A stretch of 31,068 bases of DNA from a virus. Below, in pieces: positions 15,084 to 24,300 of this stretch (its first letter is position 1; every line of letters begins with the position of its first letter). The notes under the pieces are model-generated. The model was not told the origin of the DNA. It searched no databases and was given only the letters and a program-made list of their open reading frames with translations. The stretch is from positions 1-31,068 of the IMG/VR virus record IMGVR_UViG_3300033553_000095. One strand, 5' to 3'. Position numbers and translations under genes: made by a program.

Positions 15084-16289
15084 ATGTCTATCGACGGAAC
15101 TTCAAACGACAACGCCGATATACTGGCAAATACCCTTTTCGGGACACTGACGGCAGGCAATGATTTTTCATTGCCTGCCATTAATCTATCCGGACCAGAA
15201 TTTACGACGCCATCTGAAACTGGCAACGCACTCTATGCCGACATCACCAAGCTGACTGAAGCCGATCTGACCGATCGGAACGTGAACGGCAGCGGCTTGT
15301 TCGATGGTTTGATGCAGGCGATGAAAGCCCACATACAGGTGGAATATGAGAAGGGTCGGATCACTGGCGAGGAGTACGCCAAGGTCTATATTGCAGCGAT
15401 CCAGTCTGCTCTTGGTTCCTCTGTTCAGTATCTTCTGGCAACTGATCAGGCCTATTGGCAAGCTGTCATGGCTCAAAAGCAGGCACAGGCTGCCGAAGTC
15501 GGTGTGATTACAGCACGGCTCCAGAACGAAACTGCCAAGGCAAATCTGGCATCCGCTCGTTTGCAGACCCAGAGTGAAGCTGCCAAATACGCTTTGGCCA
15601 AGATCCAGTTGTCGACCTCGGACATTCAGTATTCCTTGCTTCAGGCTCAAGTGGCTCAGGCGGAATATCAAAATGCCAGCATCCTGCCGGCACAGTTGGC
15701 TCAGCTCCAAAAAGAGACCGAGCGTCTGAACTACGAGCTGGTCAACATGATGCCCAAAGAGCTGACCCGGATCGACAAACAGATCGAGCAGGCCTCTGCC
15801 CAGATCTCGATGACGGCTGCTCAGAAGGATCAGGTCCTGTACCAGACTTCTGCTTTGATGCCCGCACAGCTGCTGGGGATCCAGGCCGAGACCGACGTTA
15901 AAGAATACCAGGCGACAACATTGCTGCCTGCCCAGGTCTCTGGCTATACGGCAGACACCACAGGCAAGATCTTCACCAATGACTTCCTGTTGCCTGCCCA
16001 GCTTGTCTCTCTCAATGAGCAGACAGAAGGCCACCGTGCGAAGACGTCGGAGACCCGGATGGATGGGGTCACTCCAATTGCAGGTGCGATCGGCAAGCAG
16101 AAAGCGCTGCATCAACAGCAGATCGACAGCTACAAGCGGGATGCTGAAGCCAAGATCGGCAAGATGCTACTCGATACCTGGATCACACAGAAATCCCTGG
16201 ATGAAGGTCTGGCGCCGCCGACAAGCTTGACCGATGCCAACATCAACACTGTGATGGGACACCTGCGGACAAACCTTGGTCTGGGATAA
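15084..16289 (+). CDS. Helical internal virion protein with 22-residue repeats (N4 gp53 position)
   Basis: 401 residues from the ATG at 15084 (AAGGG 9 bases upstream); an in-frame TTG at 15075 is less likely. No Cys. After a polar N-terminus of 75 residues the protein is one long series of helices rich in Ala, Gln, Leu and Tyr. A motif (L/M)P(A/K)(Q/E)(L/V) recurs, with the residue before it at about positions 200, 222, 258, 280 and 302, so the step is 22 residues with one of 36. This suggests a helical rod or tube. Position and style fit a protein stored inside the capsid or part of the tail. It is 3 bases from the next gene. Confidence 0.8.
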   Translation: MSIDGTSNDNADILANTLFGTLTAGNDFSLPAINLSGPEFTTPSETGNALYADITKLTEADLTDRNVNGSGLFDGLMQAMKAHIQVEYEKGRITGEEYAKVYIAAIQSALGSSVQYLLATDQAYWQAVMAQKQAQAAEVGVITARLQNETAKANLASARLQTQSEAAKYALAKIQLSTSDIQYSLLQAQVAQAEYQNASILPAQLAQLQKETERLNYELVNMMPKELTRIDKQIEQASAQISMTAAQKDQVLYQTSALMPAQLLGIQAETDVKEYQATTLLPAQVSGYTADTTGKIFTNDFLLPAQLVSLNEQTEGHRAKTSETRMDGVTPIAGAIGKQKALHQQQIDSYKRDAEAKIGKMLLDTWITQKSLDEGLAPPTSLTDANINTVMGHLRTNLGLG

Positions 16290-16292
16290 GTC

Positions 16293-18656
16293 ATGGGAAT
16301 CTTTTCCAGCAAGACCAAGACCTATGTAAGCTCCACTGTTTACAACCTGGCCGGAGATGAAGATCTTCGGCCAGACTTCCTTAAATCGGTCATCCTTGGC
16401 ACAGTCATCAGAGGATCCAATCAGGGAATTGGTTCGGTACTGGCAGCTTCCTTGTTCAGCGGCACTGGCATGCGTCAGCGTCGTTTCTACAATTGGGCCC
16501 AGACCAACTATGATTATGGCATGCCCGAAGCCACCATAAGTGCTGCAAGAAACGTGCCTGCAGATACTGTGCGTGCTGGCATGTTGGGTGTGCTGGGTCT
16601 GGCGTCGAACCAGGAGCTGCGTGTCAGCACCGCGGTAATAGACGCAGCTGATGCAGATTATTGGGCCGAGTTCTGGGTCATCGAAAACCGTCCAGAGCTT
16701 GGTGAAGATGGTTGGTCTGCGGACTTTGACCCGGCCACGGCTGAAGTAATCATCCGAATTCCCGGCGAACCTGATGTGCGTTTGCCTGCTCCCGCCGATC
16801 TGATTTGGGGACTGAGCAACGGTCCTCTTGGTTCATCGCGCAAACTTCTGATCGCAAACTACGAGATCCTGACGCAAGATCCAGTCACGCTGAACATCAC
16901 ACAAAGCGATCCTGCTCTCTTCGTTTATCGGATGGGTTCGGGAAACGTGACCTTCGACACTCTTGGAACCAACGAGGTGACACTCGTTTCCACGTTCAAT
17001 GGCAGCAGCACGACAAAAGGCTTCTATCCTGCAATCCCCCTGCGACTGAACAACGTGTCGATCCGGGATATGCCGGACAAGTTCGACAACGTGAAGAAGG
17101 GATACAGGAAGCTGACAAGGTCTTCGATCGATGATCTGTTGGACAGCATAGAAGAGAACGACAATATCGGGGACATCGATTACTGCTTCTTGGTTCAAGG
17201 AGTAGATCTGACATCGCAGGATCTCACTGCGAAGCAGTATCTCTACACCTTTTTCAAGTCTCTGATTGATGAGCAGATTTACTCCAAGCAGGATCTCAAC
17301 GCATTCCTGGACAACACGGAAGACCAGGAAAGCAGTGTGATCCAATGGGAACGTTGGCTCACTGCGCATGATCAGAGTGAGCCAGGCAAAGAGTATCATC
17401 CCTTGCATGGGGGACTGGCGCCTCTGTTCCAGAACATAAATTCCAAGCCAAGCACGAATGAAGTCCGGGTACACAGCACTGCGCTGTCCGAATTTGATTA
17501 CCGGATCCGTTGGCAGAGCGTTACTGAAACACTGCACGTCGGGAACGCAGGCAGGTTCGACGGAGACCAGACACGTCCTCTTTTGAAGCCTGGAGAGTTC
17601 GGATTACATGCAGGCAACGACGTGCTCTTCAAAACTGGCTCCTTCAATCCAGACGGACTTGTCGGTGGGTTTATCAGCGAATTGCAGGGCATTCCGAAGA
17701 TCTTCATGCTCAAGCAGTATGCCCGGTTCCGATATTCCAAACTGGAGATCCTGGGGCTCCAGCACCGCAACTATGTGTACCAAGGTCACAGCGTCACTCT
17801 GAATGCGGCCGATGCTCTGACAAGCACGGAAGAGAAAGCTGGTGAGTCCGGTTTCCTGATCCCCCTGCACTATCCTACTTTGCAGACTATGGGACTTTTG
17901 AAGAGCACCCAGTTGAGCAGCTCCTCAAGCTATCTGGTTTTCAACACATATGTGCAGCAGAAGATCCGGTGGTATCAACGAGGTCTCTTCAAAGTCATCC
18001 TGGTCATTGCTTCGGTGGCTCTGTCTGTGGTGTTTGCTCCAGCGGGCATGGCAGCAGTGGGTATTCTGGGCACCAACATTGCAGTAGGGACTGCCATTGG
18101 CATTACGGGTGCCATGACAGCGGCCATCGTAGGCGGAGTGGTGAATGCCATCGCAGCCTTAGTTTTGACTTCCATCATTTCCAAAGCCAGCGTGAAGCTG
18201 TTTGGAGAGAAGTGGGGCGCCATCATCGGGACAATCGTGTCCTTTGTTTCTATGCAGTATGGATACGCTTACGGCTCCACAGGGACCTTCAATGTCGACT
18301 GGTCAAAGATCATGAATGTGGACAACATCATGAACCTGACCAACTCCGTATCGAACGCCTACAGTCAGTGGCTCAATGCGGACACAGCCGACATCTTTGC
18401 CTCGATGGAAGAGGTCAAGACCAACTACGAAGGCGAGCTCGAGAAGATCGAAAACATGGCAGATGAAATTCTGGGCATGACGGCGGGGATAATTGACCCT
18501 ATGATGTTAACAGACGCCTCCGAATACCTCGGAGAAAGCAGTGAGACCTTCATGGGTCGGACCCTTCTGACAGGCAGTGATATTGCCGAGTTGACCCACT
18601 CCATGATCGAGAACTTCACTGACATTTCTCTCGAGCTTCCCAAGGCAATTCGCTGA
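16293..18656 (+). CDS. Large virion protein with hydrophobic Gly/Ala segment (N4 gp52-like position)
   Basis: 787 residues. The first 560 residues look mostly beta and mixed, with a conserved-looking N-terminus (YNLAGDEDLRPDFLKS, then RRFYNWAQTNYDYGMP) shared by many podovirus structural proteins. Residues about 563-632 are strongly hydrophobic and rich in Gly, Ala, Val and Ile, enough for two or three membrane-crossing helices (VILVIASVALSVVFAP and AAIVGGVVNAIAALVLTSII). The C-terminal 150 residues are helical. Such a segment suits an ejected protein that helps open the host inner membrane during DNA entry. N4 ejects gp52, gp51 and gp50, but which of these it corresponds to is inferred from gene order. 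Confidence 0.82.
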   Translation: MGIFSSKTKTYVSSTVYNLAGDEDLRPDFLKSVILGTVIRGSNQGIGSVLAASLFSGTGMRQRRFYNWAQTNYDYGMPEATISAARNVPADTVRAGMLGVLGLASNQELRVSTAVIDAADADYWAEFWVIENRPELGEDGWSADFDPATAEVIIRIPGEPDVRLPAPADLIWGLSNGPLGSSRKLLIANYEILTQDPVTLNITQSDPALFVYRMGSGNVTFDTLGTNEVTLVSTFNGSSTTKGFYPAIPLRLNNVSIRDMPDKFDNVKKGYRKLTRSSIDDLLDSIEENDNIGDIDYCFLVQGVDLTSQDLTAKQYLYTFFKSLIDEQIYSKQDLNAFLDNTEDQESSVIQWERWLTAHDQSEPGKEYHPLHGGLAPLFQNINSKPSTNEVRVHSTALSEFDYRIRWQSVTETLHVGNAGRFDGDQTRPLLKPGEFGLHAGNDVLFKTGSFNPDGLVGGFISELQGIPKIFMLKQYARFRYSKLEILGLQHRNYVYQGHSVTLNAADALTSTEEKAGESGFLIPLHYPTLQTMGLLKSTQLSSSSSYLVFNTYVQQKIRWYQRGLFKVILVIASVALSVVFAPAGMAAVGILGTNIAVGTAIGITGAMTAAIVGGVVNAIAALVLTSIISKASVKLFGEKWGAIIGTIVSFVSMQYGYAYGSTGTFNVDWSKIMNVDNIMNLTNSVSNAYSQWLNADTADIFASMEEVKTNYEGELEKIENMADEILGMTAGIIDPMMLTDASEYLGESSETFMGRTLLTGSDIAELTHSMIENFTDISLELPKAIR

Positions 18657-18662
18657 GCCGGT

Positions 18663-18697
18663 CAAAGCGAACCACCCCATATCACAGCAACCCACAT
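18663..18697 (+). repeat. Pentamer repeat array F, decayed
   Basis: Seven 5-base steps, every one starting with C: CAAAG, CACAG and CACAT match the consensus, while CGAAC, CACCC, CATAT and CAACC deviate. It fills the gap between two virion genes and ends 22 bases before the ATG at 18720, upstream of GGAGG. Confidence 0.6.
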
Positions 18698-18719
18698 TAC
18701 CGGAATTTCGGAGGCACCA

Positions 18720-19268
18720 ATGTACCCCTATAACCAACCTACATCTGCAGGATTGCAATTCGGGGCCATGGCTCCGCAAGGTCCTGCACCGCATCCCCTT
18801 TACGCACCACAGGTCGGAGTGAACTCTCCCCTGCAATTCGGGGCTTCAGCTCCGGCACCAATGGCACCGGCTATGCAGTCGAGAGCTCCGACAGTATCCA
18901 CGCAAGGCTCTTCGATGGATATGGTGACAGCGGACGCTATGAACACCGCCGGTGGAGCTGTTCCAGAGGGAGCGGCTGGTGGTATTGGCGGCATCATGAT
19001 GAATGCCGATGGCAGCCTGAACCTTAATGCCATTGGCACGATCGGCAAGGTCATCGGTGGATTCGGTCAGGTCTACGCAGGGATCCAGGCGAACAAGATC
19101 GCCAAGGACAGCCTGAACTTCCAGAAGGAATCCTACGCCACGAACCTGACCAACCAGTTGTCCTCTTATAACCTGGCTCTCGAGGATCGTGTCCGGGCAC
19201 GGTACAAGCAAGAAGGCCGGTCTGGCGAAGCCGACGGGTATATCAACAAGCACCGGTTGGGAGAATAA
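18720..19268 (+). CDS. Small internal virion protein with proline-rich N-terminus
   Basis: 182 residues, no Cys. The first 55 residues are Pro-, Ala- and Gln-rich and hold two copies of a short repeat (LQFGAMAPQ and LQFGASAPA) 26 residues apart. A Gly-rich stretch follows (GGAVPEGAAGGIGGI). The C-terminal 75 residues form a helical region (KDSLNFQKESYATNLTNQL, then RVRARYKQEGRSGEAD), a signature shared by small internal virion proteins of many podoviruses. GGAGG lies 5 bases before the ATG. The next gene starts 3 bases after its stop, so the two are probably made together and may act together in the injected assembly. Confidence 0.78.
   Translation: MYPYNQPTSAGLQFGAMAPQGPAPHPLYAPQVGVNSPLQFGASAPAPMAPAMQSRAPTVSTQGSSMDMVTADAMNTAGGAVPEGAAGGIGGIMMNADGSLNLNAIGTIGKVIGGFGQVYAGIQANKIAKDSLNFQKESYATNLTNQLSSYNLALEDRVRARYKQEGRSGEADGYINKHRLGE
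18754..18844 (+). repeat. Direct 13-base repeat within the proline-rich coding region
   Basis: TGCAATTCGGGGC occurs at 18754-18766 and again at 18832-18844, exactly 78 bases (26 codons) apart and in the same frame, encoding the two LQFGA repeats. Similarity continues for a few bases (GCTCCG). It looks like a small in-frame duplication. Confidence 0.7.
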
Positions 19269-19271
19269 GCC

Positions 19272-21260
19272 ATGTCGAAACGCATCACTTGGCAGAACGT
19301 GGACGCTCCCCGATTTGGGGACGCCATTGCAGCAACGAATGTTGCCGGGAACATGCTGGGCCAGGGCTTTGCCGGTGCCGGTACGGCCGTGGAAGATTTC
19401 CAGACATCCCAACAAGAGAAGGCCTCAGCGGCAGCCGCTGCTGAGATGCTCAAATACACCGACGCGACCCAATGGGACGCTGCCATGAAAGGTGGCGGTC
19501 TCAAAGCATTGGGTCTGCCTGCACATATGGCGACACCTGATTTGCTGAGTGCGATGACATCCCGTCGTGGGGATCTGCTGGCCGATGACAACATGGCGGC
19601 TGACACTATGGGTGTCGAAGCCCGCACAGCTGCGAGCATTGATTCACACAAATGGTCGAACAAGCAGAACCAATACAACTGGGATAAGGCGATCAAGGCA
19701 GACGATACGGCCGAAGCCACTCGAGTGCTGAATGAAGAAGCCTTGTCACTGGCCACCAAGCTGAACCGGGACAACTCCCTGGTGACTGCAGAAGATCGAG
19801 ACCGGGCAGTGCTTGCCGAGAATCTGGATCCAAAGATGCAGACTGCGGTTATGGCTGCGATGGGTTCCCTTCCAGATCGTCGAGGCATTTCTACTGAGGC
19901 TCAGGCAGCGACTGCCAACATGCCTGTGGTCAACGGTTTCAAAACCGGACTGGATCAACGCGAACAGGACATCCAGATCGAGGTGGCGACCAGCCCTGTC
20001 ATGTCGACGTATGCTCGCGGCGCTTCGACCTTCGGGGAGAACAACAGCAACCCGGTAGGCACCATCAAAGAGAGGCTGCGGGAAGACTTCCCTGGTTCCG
20101 ATGAGGAATTCAGCAGCTCCCTTGGCGATCTGCAGGGTTCTTATACCAGGCTGCAGGAAGAGTACCCTGCTCTGCCTCCAATGCTCATTGCGCAGGTTAT
20201 GCGGGAAAACCTGAAAGAAGATCAGTGGTTCGCTGGCTGGCGGGATGGCGGCAAGCTGGATGTTGACTTCGGCGCTGCTGGAAAAATTCTTAAGGAGTTC
20301 AGCAAAGAAGGGTCCCTGCAACAGATCCGGACCGAAAGCTCTGCTGTCGATGGCAGCATCAGAAGCATCAACGAACAGCGCCGTAAGTTCGAAAGTGCCG
20401 AGAACGCCTATCAGATTGCCCTTACGAAACGCGATGAACCTGGCATGGAGCGTGCCATGAAGGCGATGGCAGATATTGCTCAGAAATCTGGCGTTGTCAC
20501 AGAAGGAGATGGCGGCAGAACTGGCGATGGTATCGTGAATGCGGGTACAGGAAGAACAGCTCCTCCTGGACCTGGGGCTATGCCAGTGGATCCGGTAACT
20601 CCCACTTTGGCAGGAATGCCTGATGGTAGGGGCATCGTGAATGCTGCTCAACAAGGCGCACCCGCCCCTGCACCTATGCCACTGGATCCAAGGATTGTTG
20701 CGACCAACGCGGGGATTGAAGATTTTGGAAGAGGTGTTGTGGGGGGTACAACCGATCTTGCGAGAGGTGCCGGAAAGACCGTGAAAGGAATCGGGGGTCT
20801 ATACGACAAAGCTGCGCAAGGGTTCAGTGATACACTTGCTCGGGGTGTTGGCGTCATTGCTCCTGAAACTGGCAGTGCCATGCTGCAGGCCAACGATGAT
20901 TTCCGGGCCGGGACTGGCGAGATAACTCCCACTCCTCCAAGCATGCCGGATATTCCAGCAAGTTCGGTGACTTCAGAATGGGCATCCAGCAACCCAGTGG
21001 AAGCTCTGAATGTGGTGGCTGCTGAGACAGGGTTGTCTCCAAGTCGGGCTCGCTTGCTCGAACAGGTGGCCACATCCCTGCAGACCGGGGTTAATCCTAC
21101 CACTGGTCTCAAGCTGACAGCGGCAGAACGTGCCAAGGCCAAGGAAGATCTGAAAGGTATGGTGGAAGCCATGCGCTTCGGAAACGGACGAGGGCCTCGA
21201 GAAGAACTCCCAGCATTTGACGCAGTTATCAAAGCAGCTGAGAAACAGTTGGCTAAGTAA
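19272..21260 (+). CDS. Internal / ejected virion protein (N4 gp51-like position)
   Basis: 662 residues without a single Cys. The N-terminal 330 residues are helical, polar and rich in Ala, Asp and Gln (NVAGNMLGQGFAGAGTAVED, DQREQDIQIEVATS). Residues about 415-560 are disordered and rich in Pro and Gly (GRTAPPGPGAMP, QQGAPAPAPMPLDP) with a Gly-rich amphipathic patch (GKTVKGIGGLYDKA). The last 100 residues are helical and basic. GGGAGA lies 7 bases before the ATG. Position directly before the polymerase gene and composition fit N4 gp51, one of the proteins injected with the DNA. No enzymatic motif is visible. A terminator follows. Confidence 0.82.
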   Translation: MSKRITWQNVDAPRFGDAIAATNVAGNMLGQGFAGAGTAVEDFQTSQQEKASAAAAAEMLKYTDATQWDAAMKGGGLKALGLPAHMATPDLLSAMTSRRGDLLADDNMAADTMGVEARTAASIDSHKWSNKQNQYNWDKAIKADDTAEATRVLNEEALSLATKLNRDNSLVTAEDRDRAVLAENLDPKMQTAVMAAMGSLPDRRGISTEAQAATANMPVVNGFKTGLDQREQDIQIEVATSPVMSTYARGASTFGENNSNPVGTIKERLREDFPGSDEEFSSSLGDLQGSYTRLQEEYPALPPMLIAQVMRENLKEDQWFAGWRDGGKLDVDFGAAGKILKEFSKEGSLQQIRTESSAVDGSIRSINEQRRKFESAENAYQIALTKRDEPGMERAMKAMADIAQKSGVVTEGDGGRTGDGIVNAGTGRTAPPGPGAMPVDPVTPTLAGMPDGRGIVNAAQQGAPAPAPMPLDPRIVATNAGIEDFGRGVVGGTTDLARGAGKTVKGIGGLYDKAAQGFSDTLARGVGVIAPETGSAMLQANDDFRAGTGEITPTPPSMPDIPASSVTSEWASSNPVEALNVVAAETGLSPSRARLLEQVATSLQTGVNPTTGLKLTAAERAKAKEDLKGMVEAMRFGNGRGPREELPAFDAVIKAAEKQLAK

Positions 21261-21291
21261 TAGACTAGCTCAAATATATGGTGAATAATGG

Positions 21292-21325
21292 CGGGAGATC
21301 CTTACAGGGTCTCCCGTCTTGCTTT
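21292..21325 (+). terminator. Intrinsic terminator between the gp51-like gene and the polymerase gene
   Basis: CGGGAGATCC at 21292-21301 pairs with GGGTCTCCCG at 21307-21316 (10 base pairs with one G-T) around the loop TTACA. The tail TCTTGCTTT is only partly T-rich, so termination may be incomplete. It lies 31 bases after the stop at 21260 and just before array G. Confidence 0.7.
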
Positions 21326-21329
21326 AGAG

Positions 21330-21364
21330 CAAACCACGTCACACCACTTCACACCAAAGCGAAC
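21330..21364 (+). repeat. Pentamer repeat array G, upstream of the virion RNA polymerase gene
   Basis: Seven 5-base steps beginning with C: CAAAC, CACAC twice and CAAAG match the consensus; CACGT, CACTT and CGAAC are decayed. Two more C-initial steps (CCATT, CCAAG) lead into the ribosome-binding site AAGGAA at 21372-21377. The ATG is at 21384. The array follows the terminator at 21292-21325. Confidence 0.8.
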
Positions 21365-21383
21365 CCATTCCAAGGAACCTTCC

Positions 21384-24300
21384 ATGTCCCAGACCACCAA
21401 TCCGTCGTTGTTCGCTTCACTGGCTCAATATGGAGCTGATGCCCCTACTGAACTGGCCATGGGCACAGAAGTGCCGGCAACGAATATGGGGTCTGCTGCG
21501 AAGAAGCCGAGCGTGCTGGCTGCCACTTCACAGAAGGCTGAAGGCGTGCAGCTGACAAGCCTGGCAAAGAAGGCATTGTTTGGGACACCGGAAGAGCAGC
21601 GCTACATTGCCACTGCTGTCCGGGATGGAAATGATCTCGCTCAGGATCCAGGTCTGCAGGACATCATGAACCTGGACGAGTTGTCCTGGGGCAACAAAAA
21701 CGGATGGGACTTGGCTCAGGCCAAGGGAAGTTTCGCTCAAGCCTACCGTGAAGTAGGTGAGCTGAAGAACCGGGAACGTACGAACACACAAGTCGCAACG
21801 GATGCAGCGATCAGCACAGGGTTGATGGCGGCCAATACGATTGCCAATGCAGGCGCTCTGGCCACCGGTGCCGTGGATGCCGTTGCTTCGGGAAGCGATG
21901 ATTACAAGCCAATCACCCCGCGCATTTCGGAAGCTCTGGGAGACTTCAATGAATGGGGCCGCAGCTTTCAGAGCGATCTGACACAGGACCGCAGAGTTCA
22001 GCACCAGATCGAAGGTGAACTGGCTGCCGCGGATTCCGAGACGGCTTACGAAGCGGATCTGGCTGAGCGTGCTGGTTCCAACAATGAATTCTCCAGAACA
22101 GTGGCACCCTGGATCCGCAAGACGGGCCGGGACTTCGGTGACGCTGTGGCCAACTATGCCGACGATCCGATCATGATGGGCGAGCTGGTGCCTGAAGGTG
22201 TTGGTTCCCTGCTCCCGATGACTGCCGGTATCAAGGCTGCAGGCAAACTTGGCGCCATGTCGAAACTCACGGCTCAAGGCATGGGCAAAAAAGAAGCGGC
22301 CGCATTTATGAAGACCAAGGAAGGTCGGGAATTGCTGGATGCCGAAGCTGTTCGTGCAGCCCCTGCTATCATGGGCGGCGTCGAGAGTGGCAGTGCCTTG
22401 GTTCAGACCCAACAGACCATCATGGGGATGGAGCCAGAAGAACTGGCAGGCACCCCGGATTACGATGCTCTGATTGCAGCAGGCAAATCCCATGAGGATG
22501 CCAAGACAGAACTGGCACAAAGCGCAGGGACAGTTGCAGCGGTCACAGCTCTGCCCGGTGCTCTGGCAGCCGGTAAGGTTGCAGCTCCCTTCGCAGCCAA
22601 ACCCCTTTCACTGGGCCGGACATCCAATGGCACTGGTTCCAGCCTCATGGCTGCCGGTCGCAATGTGGGAAGCGAAGCCGTCGAAGAAACACTTCAGGAA
22701 GCCAACGCACAAGTGGCTTCAAACATTGGTCAAAGAGAAGGAGCAGGACTTGATGTCGATCTGGATGAAGGTGTGGCCGCAGGCGCTGCACAAGGCTTTC
22801 TCGGCGGTATCGCCACAGCTGGACCCATGCAGGCTCCAGCAGCTGTGGGTGGCTCAATTCTGGAAGCTGGTCGGGTTGCCGGAAGGATTGGTGCTGCTGC
22901 CATCGATGGACGGGAGGCACAGCTTGAGCGTTCCGCTGATCGCACTTCAGGTGCAGGTTCCAGCGCCCAACAGGAAGCCGGTACTGAAATCCGTACAACC
23001 GCTGATGCCATCCTGGCAGAAGTCGCTCCAAAACAGGGCGAGGCAGACAACGCCCAATCTCAAGTCATCCGGGACACCGTTGCCAAAGCAACCTATCTCG
23101 ATGCAGACGAGGTTGAAGCTTACGCTGCTCAATTCCCTGAAGTCGAAGAGGCTCGCGCAAACAGCAAAGACGGATCGGTAGAACGGTCCGTTGCCATTCA
23201 GGCTGTGGGCAATCTGCTCAAAGACAAGGACATTGCTCCCGAAGGCAAGGCACAAGTCGCGGTCTCGGTGATCCAGTCGCTGAATGATATGCGCCGGATG
23301 GAGTCCACCGAGATGCAGGAAGCTCTTGGTTCCCTGCCGGAAGACAGCAAGCTGCGCACGGATACTGACTATCTGAACGATCAGATCAAAACGATGGCCA
23401 GCTCTGCTGCCGTGAAGGAAGCCACCAAAATCATCGAGGGCATGACACCTGAGATGGTGGCCTCTGTGCTGCAGATCGATGAGATGAAGGCCGGGAAACT
23501 GGCTCCAGAAGAGCTGGAAGCAGCTCAGAGTTTCCTGGAGATTGTTGGTAGCATCAATCCTACGGCCGCAAGCCTCGAGCAGTATGATCTGGTTCTGGAT
23601 CAAGTGGGTGGTGGCAAAGGCAAGAGCATGCTCGCCAAGTCCCTGAAGATCACACGGGACATTGCTGCCAGCTTCTTTGAAGCGGATGAAGCCAAGAAAA
23701 GAATTGAAGATCACCAAGATGCGGTGATTGAAGATCTGCCGGAGAACCAGAAGAAGGCTGCCAAAGGACGTCGCTGGGCGACAACCGACACGGTACGTCA
23801 GGACATACTGGTTGACGGCAACAGCAGGAACAACATGCCTTCCCTGACGGCACATCGTCGGACATTCTCGGAAGCTGTGGCTGCGGGACAGATGGAAGAT
23901 GCCATGGCAGCTCTGGAAAGTCTTGGCGGTTTTGCAGAAGGCATGGCCAACAAGATTGGCGCCTACAACCGATCGGCCCAGGAAGGAAAAGGCAAACCCA
24001 AGCCGTTCCAGTCCTACGGCCCATTCGGCGCGTTTCAGGACAAGACCGGGGTGTATGCAAACACCCGTGCTCCGAGCTCTGTGGCCCAGGTCTCGGAATC
24101 CTGGATCGATGCGAAGACAGTGGCAGCTCTTTACAACAATATGCTGCAAGATCCCCGAATGGGAGATGCAGTGTCTGGTCTGAAGCCCATGGAGATCCCT
24201 GACCTGGATCCATCCATCAAGGCTGCCGCGGCAAACTTGGACTTCACACCAAAGCAAAGCGACCCAACCCAAACCAAAGAACCCACACCTGTGGACGAGG

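Noticed and set aside
22474-23181. A 235-codon plus-strand frame inside the polymerase gene
   Set aside because: It is out of frame with the polymerase, has no ribosome-binding site, and its Gln/Pro/Trp-rich sequence is a frame shadow.
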